A DNA stretch of 58,793 nt from Candidatus Eiseniibacteriota bacterium (GTDB lineage Bacteria; Eisenbacteria; RBG-16-71-46; JACRLI01): contig JANXVU010000046.1 in NCBI GenBank assembly GCA_025351485.1, positions 1 to 58,793 on the forward strand, read 5' to 3'. The number at the start of each line of letters is the position of its first letter. The stretch's first letter is position 1. Under the pieces are notes generated by a model. That model was not told where the DNA came from and did no database searches. It saw only the letters and a program-made list of their open reading frames with translations. This document shows positions 51,586 through 58,793 of this stretch, piece by piece. A program made the translations under genes and the position numbers.

Positions 51586-52689
51586 ATGAAATCGAAGAAT
51601 CCCGCCAAGTCCAGGTTACAAAAGCCGGGTCCCCAGGCCCCCACCATCCGGGACCGGGAACTGGCCCTGTTCGCCAAGGCCATCGCCCATCCGGCCCGGG
51701 TGGCGATCCTGCGCGGGCTGTTGGAACGCGGAGGGTGCGTGTGCGGAGAAATCGTGAACACACTGCCGCTGTCGCAGGCCACGGTATCGCAGCACCTCAA
51801 GGTGATGAAGGAGGCGGGCCTCCTGTCCGGGGAGGTGGATGGCCCCCGGGTGTGCTATTGCCCCGAGCCCAGGACGATTGCCCGCCTGAAGTTCCTGGTG
51901 GGAGAACTCCACGTAAAGGAGGAGGACATGAAGAACGAGGGGGATGTGCGAGAGAGCGTTCGAGAGAAGTATGGTTCCCTGGCCGCAGCCGGTGGTGGCT
52001 GCTGCGGCGATGGCACTGGCAGCGGCTGCGGATCCGGAGCGGATGTGCTCACCCGCATCGGCTACAGCGACGAGCAGCGGGCCGCGGTCCCCGAGGGCGC
52101 CAACCTGGGCCTGGGCTGCGGCAACCCGCTCGGCTACGCGGACGTGAAACCGGGTGAGACCGTGCTCGACCTGGGCTCGGGAGCCGGAATCGACGCTTTC
52201 CTCGCGAGCGTGCAGACCGGCCCCGCCGGCCACGTGATCGGCGTGGACATGACCCCGGCCATGATCGACCGGGCCCGGGCCAACGCGCAGAAGGGGAACT
52301 ATTCGAACGTCGAATTCCGGCTGGGCGAGATCGAGCACCTGCCGCTGGCCGACTCCACGGTGGACGTGATCATCAGCAACTGCGTGGTCAATCTTTCCCC
52401 GGACAAGCCGCAGGTGTTTCGCGATGCCCACCGCGCGCTCAAACCGGGCGGCCGCCTGCTGATCAGCGACCTGGTGTGGCTGCGCGAAGTGTCTTCCGAA
52501 ACCAGGAAAAAAGCCGAGTCCGCGGTGGGCTGCGTGGCCGGGGCCTCCCTGCTCGGAGACTATCTGCGCCTGATGCAGGATGCGGGATTCAAGGACGTAG
52601 AAGTCCTCGCGCAGAACAACTACGCAAGCCCGCAGGTGGAGGGTTCCGCGGACATTGGCTCGGTCAAGGTGCGCGCCCGGAAAGCGTGA
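51586..52689 (+). CDS. arsM: ArsR repressor fused to ArsM arsenite methyltransferase
   Basis: The 367-residue ORF joins two arsenic proteins. Residues about 22-105 are an ArsR-type winged helix ([38 protein letters not shown]) with the As(III) site CVC at 51-53 and a second CYC at 90-92. Residues 115-367 are Ars[14 protein letters not shown] motif [15 protein letters not shown] (193-207), and the ligand Cys at 139/140, 178 (LGCGNP), 266 (ISNCVVNL) and 316 (VGCVAG). ArsM methylates As(III) to volatile or oxidised methylarsenicals. At codon 115 an internal ATG (51928) sits 5 nt after AAGGAGG, so separate ArsM may also be made. ATG at 51586 has GGAGG 10 nt upstream; ATG at 51556 is an alternative. 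Confidence 0.9.
   Translation: MKSKNPAKSRLQKPGPQAPTIRDRELALFAKAIAHPARVAILRGLLERGGCVCGEIVNTLPLSQATVSQHLKVMKEAGLLSGEVDGPRVCYCPEPRTIARLKFLVGELHVKEEDMKNEGDVRESVREKYGSLAAAGGGCCGDGTGSGCGSGADVLTRIGYSDEQRAAVPEGANLGLGCGNPLGYADVKPGETVLDLGSGAGIDAFLASVQTGPAGHVIGVDMTPAMIDRARANAQKGNYSNVEFRLGEIEHLPLADSTVDVIISNCVVNLSPDKPQVFRDAHRALKPGGRLLISDLVWLREVSSETRKKAESAVGCVAGASLLGDYLRLMQDAGFKDVEVLAQNNYASPQVEGSADIGSVKVRARKA
51916..51930 (+). promoter_or_regulatory. Internal ribosome-binding site and ATG at the ArsR/ArsM junction
   Basis: AAGGAGG at 51916-51922 lies 5 nt before an in-frame ATG at 51928. A TAA (51914-51916) occurs in the +1 frame just before it, as if the repressor once ended there. Confidence 0.7.
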
Positions 52690-52708
52690 GGCCACGGGGA
52701 CGACCGGC

Positions 52709-53065
52709 TCAGGCCGTTGATGGAACTTCTGCCGGGTGCCCCGGCCAGCGCCGCCGGAACCACACCGCCTTGCTCATCAGGAACGGAACCAGGAACATCA
52801 CCACGAAGTAGATTAGCAGCGGAATGGCAATTCGGACCACGTCCAGCGGCAGCTGCACGATGGCCGCGCCCTTCAGCGAGAACATCACCACGGTGGTGCC
52901 GACGCTGAAGCGGTTCAGGAAGGGGACCACGCCCGGGAATACGAAACCGACTCCCACTCCGACGGCCATGGCGAGGCAGATCCACACGGTCAGGTAGCGA
53001 TCGAGAAATGAAAGTCTCCGGCGGGCTCCGGTCAATTCCCGCCCTGGGGTGGCAGCCTGCTTCAC
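52709..53065 (-). pseudogene. acr3: Arsenite efflux pump ACR3 remnant with two in-frame internal deletions
   Basis: An open frame of 118 codons encodes only parts of an ACR3 permease. [19 protein letters not shown] to [10 protein letters not shown] is the normal ACR3 start. It then jumps straight to VVMFSLKG to [13 protein letters not shown], which belongs to the eighth-to-ninth helix region of ACR3, and again to AVWFRRRW near the C-terminus. About 170 and about 70 residues (family recollection) are missing, including the catalytic Cys of helix 4 and the conserved Glu of helix 9, so it cannot be a working pump. The GTG at 53065 has GGAG 5 nt upstream. An assembly collapse is an alternative explanation. 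Confidence 0.8.
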
Positions 53066-53082
53066 GCCGACTCCAATCCGGC

Positions 53083-54189
53083 CTATACCCCGAAGTCGAT
53101 CACGTTCTTGATGCCGGGAGCTTTTCCGCTCAGCGGATCCGCAAAGTCCTCGATGGCGTAGCGGCCCGTGATCAGCCCGCGCACCGCGACGGGCCACTTC
53201 TCCATGAATATGCCCAGGCTCGCGATGGCAGCCTCGAACGCGTCCCGCCCGGCGTTGACGGTTCCGAGCACCACCTGGTTCTTCAGCACCAGGCTCCGCA
53301 TCAGGCGGTCGGTGTCCACCTGGATGGGCCCCCGGCGCCCCGGCACTCCGGTGAACACGAAGATACCGTTCGTCCCCAGCACCTGCATCACCTCGAAGGC
53401 CAGGCTGGAAGCGCCCACCGCCTCGTACACCAAGTCGATGTTGCCGATCCCGGCGGCCAACTGCTCGACCGATGTCGCCTCCGCGTGCACGAACTTGATC
53501 CCGATGGACTCCGCCAGCGCCACCCGGGAGTCGCCGTCCGCGGCCCGGGAGTACACACAGGTGTCAAAGCCCTCCGCCACCAGCGACATCGCCCCCAGCA
53601 ATCCCACCGGTCCGCCGCCCAGCACCACCGCGCGGTGGCGGGTCTCGCCTTCGCCGTGCCGAACCTGCCATGGGAGCCGCTGCTGGATTTCGTGAACCTG
53701 CCGCAGCGCTTTCTGCGCGATGGTGAGCGGCTCCACCAGCACCGCCACTTCCCGCAGGGCCGGCGGAACGAGGTTGAGATACTGCTGGTCCTCGACCACG
53801 TACTCGGCCATGTATCCGTTCGCCTGCTTGATGCCGCGCTCGGTGAAGTCCCCCGAGACGCAGAAATCCTGGCGGCCCACCCGGCAGGGGTCGCACCAGT
53901 CGTGGGGGCACGGGCGGCGCACCATCGGGACGATCAGGTCGCCGGGCTTGAATCCGGTCACGCCGCTGCCGATTTCCACGATTTCCATCAGCGACTCGTG
54001 GCCGATCACCAGGCCGTCCGAGCCGTCGGGAGGCGTGCCGTAGTCGAACGCGCAGATCTCCTTGTCGGTTCCGCATACGCCCACCTGCAGGGTGCGCATC
54101 CGCACCTGGGTGGGGGTCGTGATCGCGGGCTCGTCCAGTTCGACCAGCTTCACTTCGCGGCGCGACGGGTAGACGGTGATGGCTTTCAC
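53083..54189 (-). CDS. Zinc-dependent alcohol/glucose dehydrogenase-like (MDR) protein
   Basis: The 368-residue medium-chain dehydrogenase has catalytic zinc residues ([15 protein letters not shown]), a structural-zinc cluster ([19 protein letters not shown]) and a Rossmann motif [16 protein letters not shown]. The closest pattern is the archaeal-type glucose 1-dehydrogenase group with the Glu_dehyd_C end, but the substrate is not certain. GTG at 54189 has AGGAG 9 nt upstream. The acr3 remnant begins 17 bp after its stop, so the two are probably one transcript. Confidence 0.82.
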   Translation of the reverse strand: MKAITVYPSRREVKLVELDEPAITTPTQVRMRTLQVGVCGTDKEICAFDYGTPPDGSDGLVIGHESLMEIVEIGSGVTGFKPGDLIVPMVRRPCPHDWCDPCRVGRQDFCVSGDFTERGIKQANGYMAEYVVEDQQYLNLVPPALREVAVLVEPLTIAQKALRQVHEIQQRLPWQVRHGEGETRHRAVVLGGGPVGLLGAMSLVAEGFDTCVYSRAADGDSRVALAESIGIKFVHAEATSVEQLAAGIGNIDLVYEAVGASSLAFEVMQVLGTNGIFVFTGVPGRRGPIQVDTDRLMRSLVLKNQVVLGTVNAGRDAFEAAIASLGIFMEKWPVAVRGLITGRYAIEDFADPLSGKAPGIKNVIDFGV

Positions 54190-54291
54190 GCGTGGTTCTC
54201 CTGGCTCTCCGAGCCGAATGCAGGTTCCGGACGGGTGCGTGGCGCGCTGCGATCCGGATATCTCCAATGCTGCCCTTCCATCCGGCTAGTG

Positions 54292-54297
54292 TACAAT
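54292..54297 (+). promoter_or_regulatory. Possible -10 element of the egt operon
   Basis: TACAAT at 54292-54297 lies in the divergent gap with the dehydrogenase; the -35 is weak. A start near 54304 would give a 45-nt leader with GGAGG at 54340-54344. Confidence 0.4.
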
Positions 54298-54348
54298 GTT
54301 CCCGGGTCCCCGGTGGGGATCCCGAAACGGCCCAAACATGGAGGCCCC

Positions 54349-55665
54349 ATGAGCACCCACGGACTGACCACCCACCACCGCGAAGATCTGCTCGCGCGCC
54401 TCGCGGATTCCCGCCGGAGCACGGACGAGTTGTTCACCATCGTCCGGCCCGAGGCGATCTACGACCGGCCCATCCCGGAGCGCCACCGGATCCTGTTCTA
54501 CATCGGCCATCTGGAAGCCTTCGACTGGAATCTGCTGGGCCGCGGGGCCTTTGGCCTGCCCGCGTTCAACGAGTCGTTCGACAAGCTGTTCGCATTCGGC
54601 ATCGACCCGGTGGGTGGAGGGCTTCCCGACGACCTGCCCACCGCCTGGCCCACGGTCGAGGCCACGCGCGCCTATGGCGACCAGGTGCGCCGGGCGCTCG
54701 ATGAGCGGCTGGTGACGGAAAGAGACATGGACGAGGCGCGCCTGGCCGACTACGTGAACGTGGCCATCGAGCACCGACTGATGCACGCCGAGACCCTGGC
54801 CTACATGCTTCACCAGCTGGGCCACGACCGCAAGCTTCCCCAGCCGCAGGCCGCCGCCCCGGCGGGCCGGCCGGTGCCCGGCCGCCTGATCGAGATCCCG
54901 GCCGGCACGGCCACCCTGGGCCGCAAGCGCGGCAGCGGCTTCGGGTGGGACAACGAGTTCGAGGAGCACGCGGTGCGCGTGCCCGCTTTCGCCGTGGACG
55001 AGTTGCCCGTGACCAACGGCCAATTCCTGAAATTCATGAAGGCCGGGGGCTATGACAACCGCGGCCTGTGGGCCGCCGACGACTGGGAGTGGCGGAGCAA
55101 GCACGACGTGCGGCATCCGGCCTTCTGGGCGCAGCGCGGGCAGGAGTGGATGTACGTCGGCATGTTCGACGAGGTGGCGCTGCCGCCGGATTGGCCCGTG
55201 TACGTGAGCCTGGCCGAGGCTCGCGCCTACACCAACTGGGCGGGGCGCTCGCTCCTGACCGAAGCGCAGTTCCATCGCGCCGCGTTCGGCACGCCCGAGG
55301 GTTCGGAGCGGGTCTATCCGTGGGGTGAAGTTGTTCCCGGGGCGCGGCACGGCAACTTCGACTTCGATCGCTGGGATCCGTCTCCGGTCGGCGCATACGG
55401 CGCAGGGGACAGCGCCTTTGGGGTGGCCGAACTGGTGGGCAACGGGTGGGAGTGGACGCAGAGCCGTTTCGAACCGTTCAAGGGCTTCGAGGCGTTCCCG
55501 TTCTACCCCGGGTACTCCGCCAACTTCTTCGACGGACTGCACTACGTGATGAAGGGCGGATCCGCCCGCACTGCCTCGTGCATGCTACGTGGTTCCTTCC
55601 GCAACTGGTTCCAGGCGCACTACCCCTACGTGTACGCCAAGTTCCGCGGCGTGTGGAACGGCTAG
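54349..55665 (+). CDS. egtB: Ergothioneine biosynthesis protein EgtB
   Basis: EgtB is the iron-dependent sulfoxide synthase that joins hercynine to a thiol (gamma-glutamylcysteine or cysteine). The 438-residue protein has an N-terminal DinB-like four-helix domain with the iron ligands His54 (IGHLEAF), His142 and His146 (EHRLMHAE). A C-terminal formylglycine-generating-enzyme-like domain follows (GFGWDNEFEEH, WAGRSLLTEAQFHRAAFG, VAELVGNGWEWTQS, RGSFRNWF). GGAGG precedes the ATG at 54349. egtD follows 9 bp later, in the usual order. Confidence 0.92.
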   Translation: MSTHGLTTHHREDLLARLADSRRSTDELFTIVRPEAIYDRPIPERHRILFYIGHLEAFDWNLLGRGAFGLPAFNESFDKLFAFGIDPVGGGLPDDLPTAWPTVEATRAYGDQVRRALDERLVTERDMDEARLADYVNVAIEHRLMHAETLAYMLHQLGHDRKLPQPQAAAPAGRPVPGRLIEIPAGTATLGRKRGSGFGWDNEFEEHAVRVPAFAVDELPVTNGQFLKFMKAGGYDNRGLWAADDWEWRSKHDVRHPAFWAQRGQEWMYVGMFDEVALPPDWPVYVSLAEARAYTNWAGRSLLTEAQFHRAAFGTPEGSERVYPWGEVVPGARHGNFDFDRWDPSPVGAYGAGDSAFGVAELVGNGWEWTQSRFEPFKGFEAFPFYPGYSANFFDGLHYVMKGGSARTASCMLRGSFRNWFQAHYPYVYAKFRGVWNG

Positions 55666-55674
55666 GGGATCCGG

Positions 55675-56643
55675 GTGAGCGTCTCTCTTCATCGGCTGAA
55701 GCAGGAAGAAGCCTTTGCGGCCGACGTGCGCGCCGGGCTGGGGCGCGAGGGGCAGAAGACCCTGCCGTCCAAGTATTTCTACGACCCGCGCGGGTCCGAT
55801 CTCTTTGAAGCCATCACGCGGCTGCCCGAGTACGGACTGACCCGCGCCGACGAACGCGTCCTGCTCTCCCACGGCCGCGAGATCGTGGAATCCATCCGCG
55901 GCCCGCTGGTGGTTGCCGAGTTGGGCAGCGGGAGCGCCACCAAGACCAGGCACATCCTGGAAGCCGCCGCGCGCCGCGGCTCGCTGGCCTATCATCCGAT
56001 CGAGATCTCTCCGGCCGCGCTGCGGGAGAGCTCCCAGGGGCTCGGGGACATTCCCGGGCTCAAAATCACGGCCCACCGGGCAGAGTACCTGGAGGGTCTG
56101 CGCGAAGTGGTCGCGAGGGTGCCCGAGGGCCACCGCCTGCTGCTGTTGTTCCTCGGGAGCAGCATCGGCAACTTTGCGCAGGAGGAGGCGGAGATCTTTC
56201 TGGCCGAAGTCCGCGCGCTTCTGCAGATGGGGGACGTGCTGCTGCTGGGCACCGACCTGGTCAAGCCGGTTCATCGCGTGGTTCCCGCTTACGACGATGA
56301 AGCCGGCGTGACGGCGGCCTTCAACCTGAACATTCTGGCCCGCATCAACCGCGAGTTGGGCGCAAACTTCGAGCTGGACGCCTTCGAGCACAAGGTCCGC
56401 TATGACGTGGCGCTGCAGCGGGTGGAAATGCACCTGCGTTCCCGCCGCGACCAACAGGTCTCCATTCCGGGCGCGGGGCTCACGGTGGGAGTCCTTGCCG
56501 GGGAGACCATCTGGACGGAAAGTTCCCACAAGTACCGCATCCAGGACGTGGTGGATATCGCGGCGCGGTCCGGGTTCCTGTGCGAGCAGCAATGGGTGGA
56601 CCAGGAGTGGCCGTTCGCGGAGAGCCTGCTGCGGGCCTGCTAA
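55675..56643 (+). CDS. egtD: L-histidine N(alpha)-methyltransferase EgtD
   Basis: EgtD makes hercynine (trimethylhistidine) from histidine with three SAM. The 322-residue protein matches the usual 321-residue length. Seen: LPSKYFYDPRGSDLFEAIT, the SAM motif VAELGSGSATKTRHIL, LLLFLGSSIGNF and the C-terminal substrate loop WTESSHKYRIQDVVDIA with the conserved Glu and Ser. A GTG start at 55675 follows GGGGAT. With EgtB it supplies the two core steps; EgtC and EgtE are not adjacent. Confidence 0.94.
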   Translation: MSVSLHRLKQEEAFAADVRAGLGREGQKTLPSKYFYDPRGSDLFEAITRLPEYGLTRADERVLLSHGREIVESIRGPLVVAELGSGSATKTRHILEAAARRGSLAYHPIEISPAALRESSQGLGDIPGLKITAHRAEYLEGLREVVARVPEGHRLLLLFLGSSIGNFAQEEAEIFLAEVRALLQMGDVLLLGTDLVKPVHRVVPAYDDEAGVTAAFNLNILARINRELGANFELDAFEHKVRYDVALQRVEMHLRSRRDQQVSIPGAGLTVGVLAGETIWTESSHKYRIQDVVDIAARSGFLCEQQWVDQEWPFAESLLRAC

Positions 56644-56776
56644 GAAGCGAATTCGATTCGGAAAGAAGCAGGTCGGTGCAGTTCACAAAGCCTGCGCCGG
56701 GGCGACAGTTCATCGCGGCCGCCTTCATCGCGGTAGCTCTTCCAACCGCCGCCCGGTCGTGCCGGATTCCGCGGTC
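56644..56776. other. Convergent intergenic gap after egtD
   Basis: The 133 bp between convergent genes contain no ORF of note and no clear terminator hairpin. Confidence 0.4.
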
Positions 56777-57568
56777 TCACGTCAGCACGGATCCGCCGGC
56801 TCCCGGGCAATGCGACTCGCAGCATCTCCGCATCCCGGGCAGGTGTGGATTTCGTGGATCGCGCCCCCGGTCGTTCCGCCTTCGTTCTCGCCCACCCACT
56901 CCACGAATTTCTCCGCATGGTGGTTCATCTCTTGCGCGCAGCGCGGGCAAATGATCGGGCTGCCCGGGTCCCTGCCTGGTCGTTGCCATCGACGCCTCCT
57001 GGCTCAGGGCCACCTTTTCGCGGCCGTGGCGCAGCACTTTGGACATCCAGATCAGCTCCGAGAGAAATTTGGCATACCGCTCGACATAGGCGGGCTCCAG
57101 CAGGTGGCCCTCCGTGTCGAAGACCTTGTGCACGGCCGAAAACTTTACGTCCCAGAATATGGTCACCAGCCCGAGCTCACGCATGACCGGCAGGAGCCCC
57201 TGGATGCCGCGGCTTCCTCCGAACGGCCCCGCCGAAACCCCTACGATACCCCCTGCCTTGTGAATGTATTCCTTCAGGCAGCTGTCCAGCACGTGTTTCA
57301 ACAGCCCCGAATAGGCGTGATTGTACTCCGGCGAGACCACGATCAAGCCATCGGCCCGCTGCATCTTCTCTGAAAAACCAGTGTCCTTGATGGCTTCGCC
57401 GGCGTCGTCCACCGGAATGGGCAGCGCGGCAATGTCGATGAGCTCCGTTTCCACACCGAGACGGGAGCCCGTCTGTTCCGCGACGAATCGCGCGACGTGC
57501 CGGCTCTGGCGGCACTTTCGGACCGTCCCAAGGATGACCGGCAGGAACAATGGTCGTTCCTCGTTCAT
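56777..57568 (-). CDS. NADPH-dependent FMN reductase (frame continues into a shifted zinc-ribbon segment)
   Basis: Residues 1 to about 190 form a flavodoxin-like reductase: VILGTVRKCRQSRHVARFV, IDIAALPIPVDDAGEA, ADGLIVVSPEYNHAYSGLLK and GPFGGSRGIQGLLPVMREL. It reduces FMN or quinone-like substrates with NADPH. The open frame then continues for about 73 residues that look wrong (RRNDRGRDPRNPHLPGM). The adjacent frame over the same bases encodes a convincing zinc ribbon, so the C-terminus is frameshifted. The stop expected near residue 190 is absent. The start overlaps the stop of the CusF-SCO gene (ATGA). Confidence 0.75.
   Translation of the reverse strand: MNEERPLFLPVILGTVRKCRQSRHVARFVAEQTGSRLGVETELIDIAALPIPVDDAGEAIKDTGFSEKMQRADGLIVVSPEYNHAYSGLLKHVLDSCLKEYIHKAGGIVGVSAGPFGGSRGIQGLLPVMRELGLVTIFWDVKFSAVHKVFDTEGHLLEPAYVERYAKFLSELIWMSKVLRHGREKVALSQEASMATTRQGPGQPDHLPALRARDEPPCGEIRGVGGRERRRNDRGRDPRNPHLPGMRRCCESHCPGAGGSVLT
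56782..56989 (-). pseudogene. Zinc-ribbon protein broken by a one-base frameshift (or fused tail of FMN reductase)
   Basis: An ATG at 56989, preceded by AGGAGG 5 nt upstream, opens MATTRQGPG in the FMN reductase frame. Skipping one G of the GGG at 56965-56963 continues as SPIICPRCAQEMNHHAEK and then an HTCPGCGDAAS block, ending at TGA 56784-56782. Two CxxC pairs and the MNHHAEK stretch are typical of a small conserved zinc-ribbon family. So this is either a separate gene with an insertion, a fusion with one frameshift, or a base error. Confidence 0.65.
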
Positions 57569-58494
57569 GGAACTCCCTTCGATCCGTTTTGTTTGGTTTG
57601 GGGGCCCGGGCTTCCCGCCAGGGCCGCCCGCAGCTCGCCCACCAGCTCGTGCGCCGACCAGTGGGTGCCCTCGATGCGGCGCTGGAGCACGCCGTCCGGG
57701 CGGTACACGAACACCGCGTTCTCATGGTTCATGGCCGGTCCTTCGCCCTCCACCCGCACTCCCTGCCGGGAGCGAAACGCCCGGGCCTCGGCGGGGTCGC
57801 CGGTCGCCACCGTCCAGATCGCGGGATCCACGTGATGGGTCTTCTCGTACTCGGCGATGCGGGCAGGCGTGTCGTAGACGGGATCCAGCGAGACCATCAG
57901 GAGATGCACCCGCGCTGCCAGATCCCCGGATGAGGCCAGCTCGCGCTGCGCCTCTCCCAACGTGGTTGCGAGGCGCGGGCATGCCTCGGGCACCGGGCAG
58001 CGGGTATAGAAGAAAGCCACGGCCAGCGCCTTGCCCCGAAAATCAGCAGGAGTGAATCGCCGGCCCCGCGAGTCCAGCAGCGTGGCCTGGGGCAGGGAGT
58101 CCAGCCCCGGCCGGCTTCCGGCTCGACGGGCGCGCGCACCGTGACCCGTCACCCGCACCCGGTCGAGGCGCGAGCGGCCCCGCATCACCTGGAAGGTCGC
58201 CTCCAGGCTGTCGCCCACCTTGATGCCCCGGAACTCCGGCTCGGAACCCACCTCGAAAGGCATGGTCATCGCGGGCATCAAGCCCGGCACGTCCTCGTGG
58301 CGCAGCACCACCATCCGCGGACCGGGGCCCAGCTCCTCCACCACTCCCCGGATCGGGAAGGAGCGCGCGCCGTGCCACGGATCGGACTGGCCGCTGAGGA
58401 ACCACCAGCCCAGCAGCATTTCGGGGACCGAGATCGCGAAGATCAGGAAGATCTTTATCCCGGGAGACAGGTTCTTCAGCGGATTGTCGGCCAT
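57565..58494 (-). CDS. CusF-like copper-binding domain fused to SCO1/SenC domain
   Basis: The 309-residue protein has an N-terminal anchor helix (IKIFLIFAISVPEMLLGWWF), a CusF-like Cu-binding domain at about 50-120 (MVVLRHEDVPGLMPAMTMPF) and a SCO1/SenC thioredoxin-like domain with the Cu ligands CPVPEAC and the later His in MNHENAVFVY. SCO proteins deliver Cu to the CuA site of cytochrome oxidase or act as thiol reductases. The gene starts an operon with the FMN reductase. ATG at 58494 is chosen with TATCAT 6 nt upstream. Confidence 0.88.
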   Translation of the reverse strand: MADNPLKNLSPGIKIFLIFAISVPEMLLGWWFLSGQSDPWHGARSFPIRGVVEELGPGPRMVVLRHEDVPGLMPAMTMPFEVGSEPEFRGIKVGDSLEATFQVMRGRSRLDRVRVTGHGARARRAGSRPGLDSLPQATLLDSRGRRFTPADFRGKALAVAFFYTRCPVPEACPRLATTLGEAQRELASSGDLAARVHLLMVSLDPVYDTPARIAEYEKTHHVDPAIWTVATGDPAEARAFRSRQGVRVEGEGPAMNHENAVFVYRPDGVLQRRIEGTHWSAHELVGELRAALAGSPGPQTKQNGSKGVP

Positions 58495-58500
58495 GGGCGG

Positions 58501-58530
58501 ATGATACGGGATTCGGGGATGGCGCTCCAA
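58501..58530 (-). promoter_or_regulatory. Promoter giving leaderless CusF-SCO mRNA
   Basis: On the minus strand TTGGAG (58530-58525) and TATCAT (58506-58501) are 18 bp apart, and the -10 ends 6 nt before the ATG. There is no Shine-Dalgarno sequence. Confidence 0.6.
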
Positions 58531-58667
58531 CCGGTCCGGAACGGGTCCGGAGCCCGGCCCGGCCGGGCCCCGCGGTCGCGCTTAAAAAATAAGGTTGTGC
58601 TTCGAAGAATGTGTCCGAGACGCGGCAACTGCTTCGCTCCAATCCCCTTACCACCCAACGTCAAGGT

Positions 58668-58793
58668 TCAGCAGGCGTACGAGAGCCGGCTCACCCGGTT
58701 CTCCGGCAAGGCAGCAGTCACCACCTCCCGCCGGTAGTAGCGCGCCAGGGTCTCCGGAAGGTCCACCAGGCTTCCAAAGAGCCTTCGGCTCAG
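58668..58793 (-). CDS. C-terminal end of an unidentified protein (5' part outside window)
   Basis: Reading in from the right edge, 41 codons end at TGA 58670-58668 (LPETLARYYRREVVTAALPE, then VSRLSYAC). Composition and codon use are like the neighbours, so it is probably real, but too short to identify. Confidence 0.5.
   Translation of the reverse strand: MSRRLFGSLVDLPETLARYYRREVVTAALPENRVSRLSYAC

Noticed and set aside
53008-54348. Upstream extension of the egtB frame
   Set aside because: Antisense to the dehydrogenase gene; EgtB begins at ATG 54349 with GGAGG upstream.
1-58793. CRISPR arrays, insertion sequences, prophage or toxin-antitoxin systems
   Set aside because: No regularly spaced direct repeats, transposase, integrase or paired small toxin/antitoxin ORFs were seen on either strand.

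Overview
The window is GC-rich throughout (roughly two thirds G+C by eye) and almost fully coding. It looks like chromosomal DNA of a Gram-negative, probably uncultivated bacterium. Evidence for an outer membrane: two SurA-like parvulins, an FtsE-FtsX-EnvC set, several lipobox lipoproteins and a large beta-barrel-like protein ending in Phe. A LamG protein ends in a FlgD/type-IX-sorting-like beta domain, and NHL and Kelch-like propellers are present. That mix resembles FCB-group lineages such as Candidatus Eisenbacteria, but the taxon is an inference. No rRNA, tRNA, CRISPR array, transposase or phage gene was found.

Layout. 1-2010: two secreted proteins on the minus strand. 2139-5481: ECF sigma factor, membrane DUF4367-type protein and a two-gene ABC exporter in one operon. 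5955-8310: NHL propeller and an RlmD/TrmA-type methyltransferase with an attenuator-like leader. 8851-18495: DUF1801 protein, a MoxR/DUF58/BatA-like chain, mfd and a secreted alpha/beta hydrolase. 18638-25774: two parvulins, an S4 protein, pdxA, ftsE, ftsX and an envC-like gene. 25785-31788: acetamidase-like enzyme, Cys-rich lipoprotein, holB, ricT-like gene, methyltransferase, DUF4337 protein and bioY. 31960-37848: DsbD-alpha domain protein, metG, tatD, rsmA and a beta-barrel protein. 37916-42609: three lipoproteins (two clear paralogues), a Cys-rich small protein, corA and a propeller lipoprotein. 42799-50702: AddB/AddA-like helicase-nuclease pair and a class V aminotransferase. 50742-54189: a nickel/cobalt transporter-like protein, an ArsR-ArsM fusion, a doubly deleted ACR3 remnant and a zinc alcohol dehydrogenase. 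54349-56643: egtB-egtD (ergothioneine). 56777-58494: CusF-SCO protein, FMN reductase and a frameshifted zinc-ribbon protein. The window ends in the 3' part of another minus-strand gene.

The most notable points are the arsenic locus (one ORF joining an ArsR repressor to an ArsM methyltransferase, with a strong internal ribosome site at the junction, facing an ACR3 pump gene that has lost two internal segments in frame), a leader with mutually exclusive hairpins before the rlmD-like gene, a recurring promoter layout in which the -10 box lies 5-8 nt before the start codon (predicting leaderless mRNAs), and paralogous lipoproteins each preceded by a hairpin.
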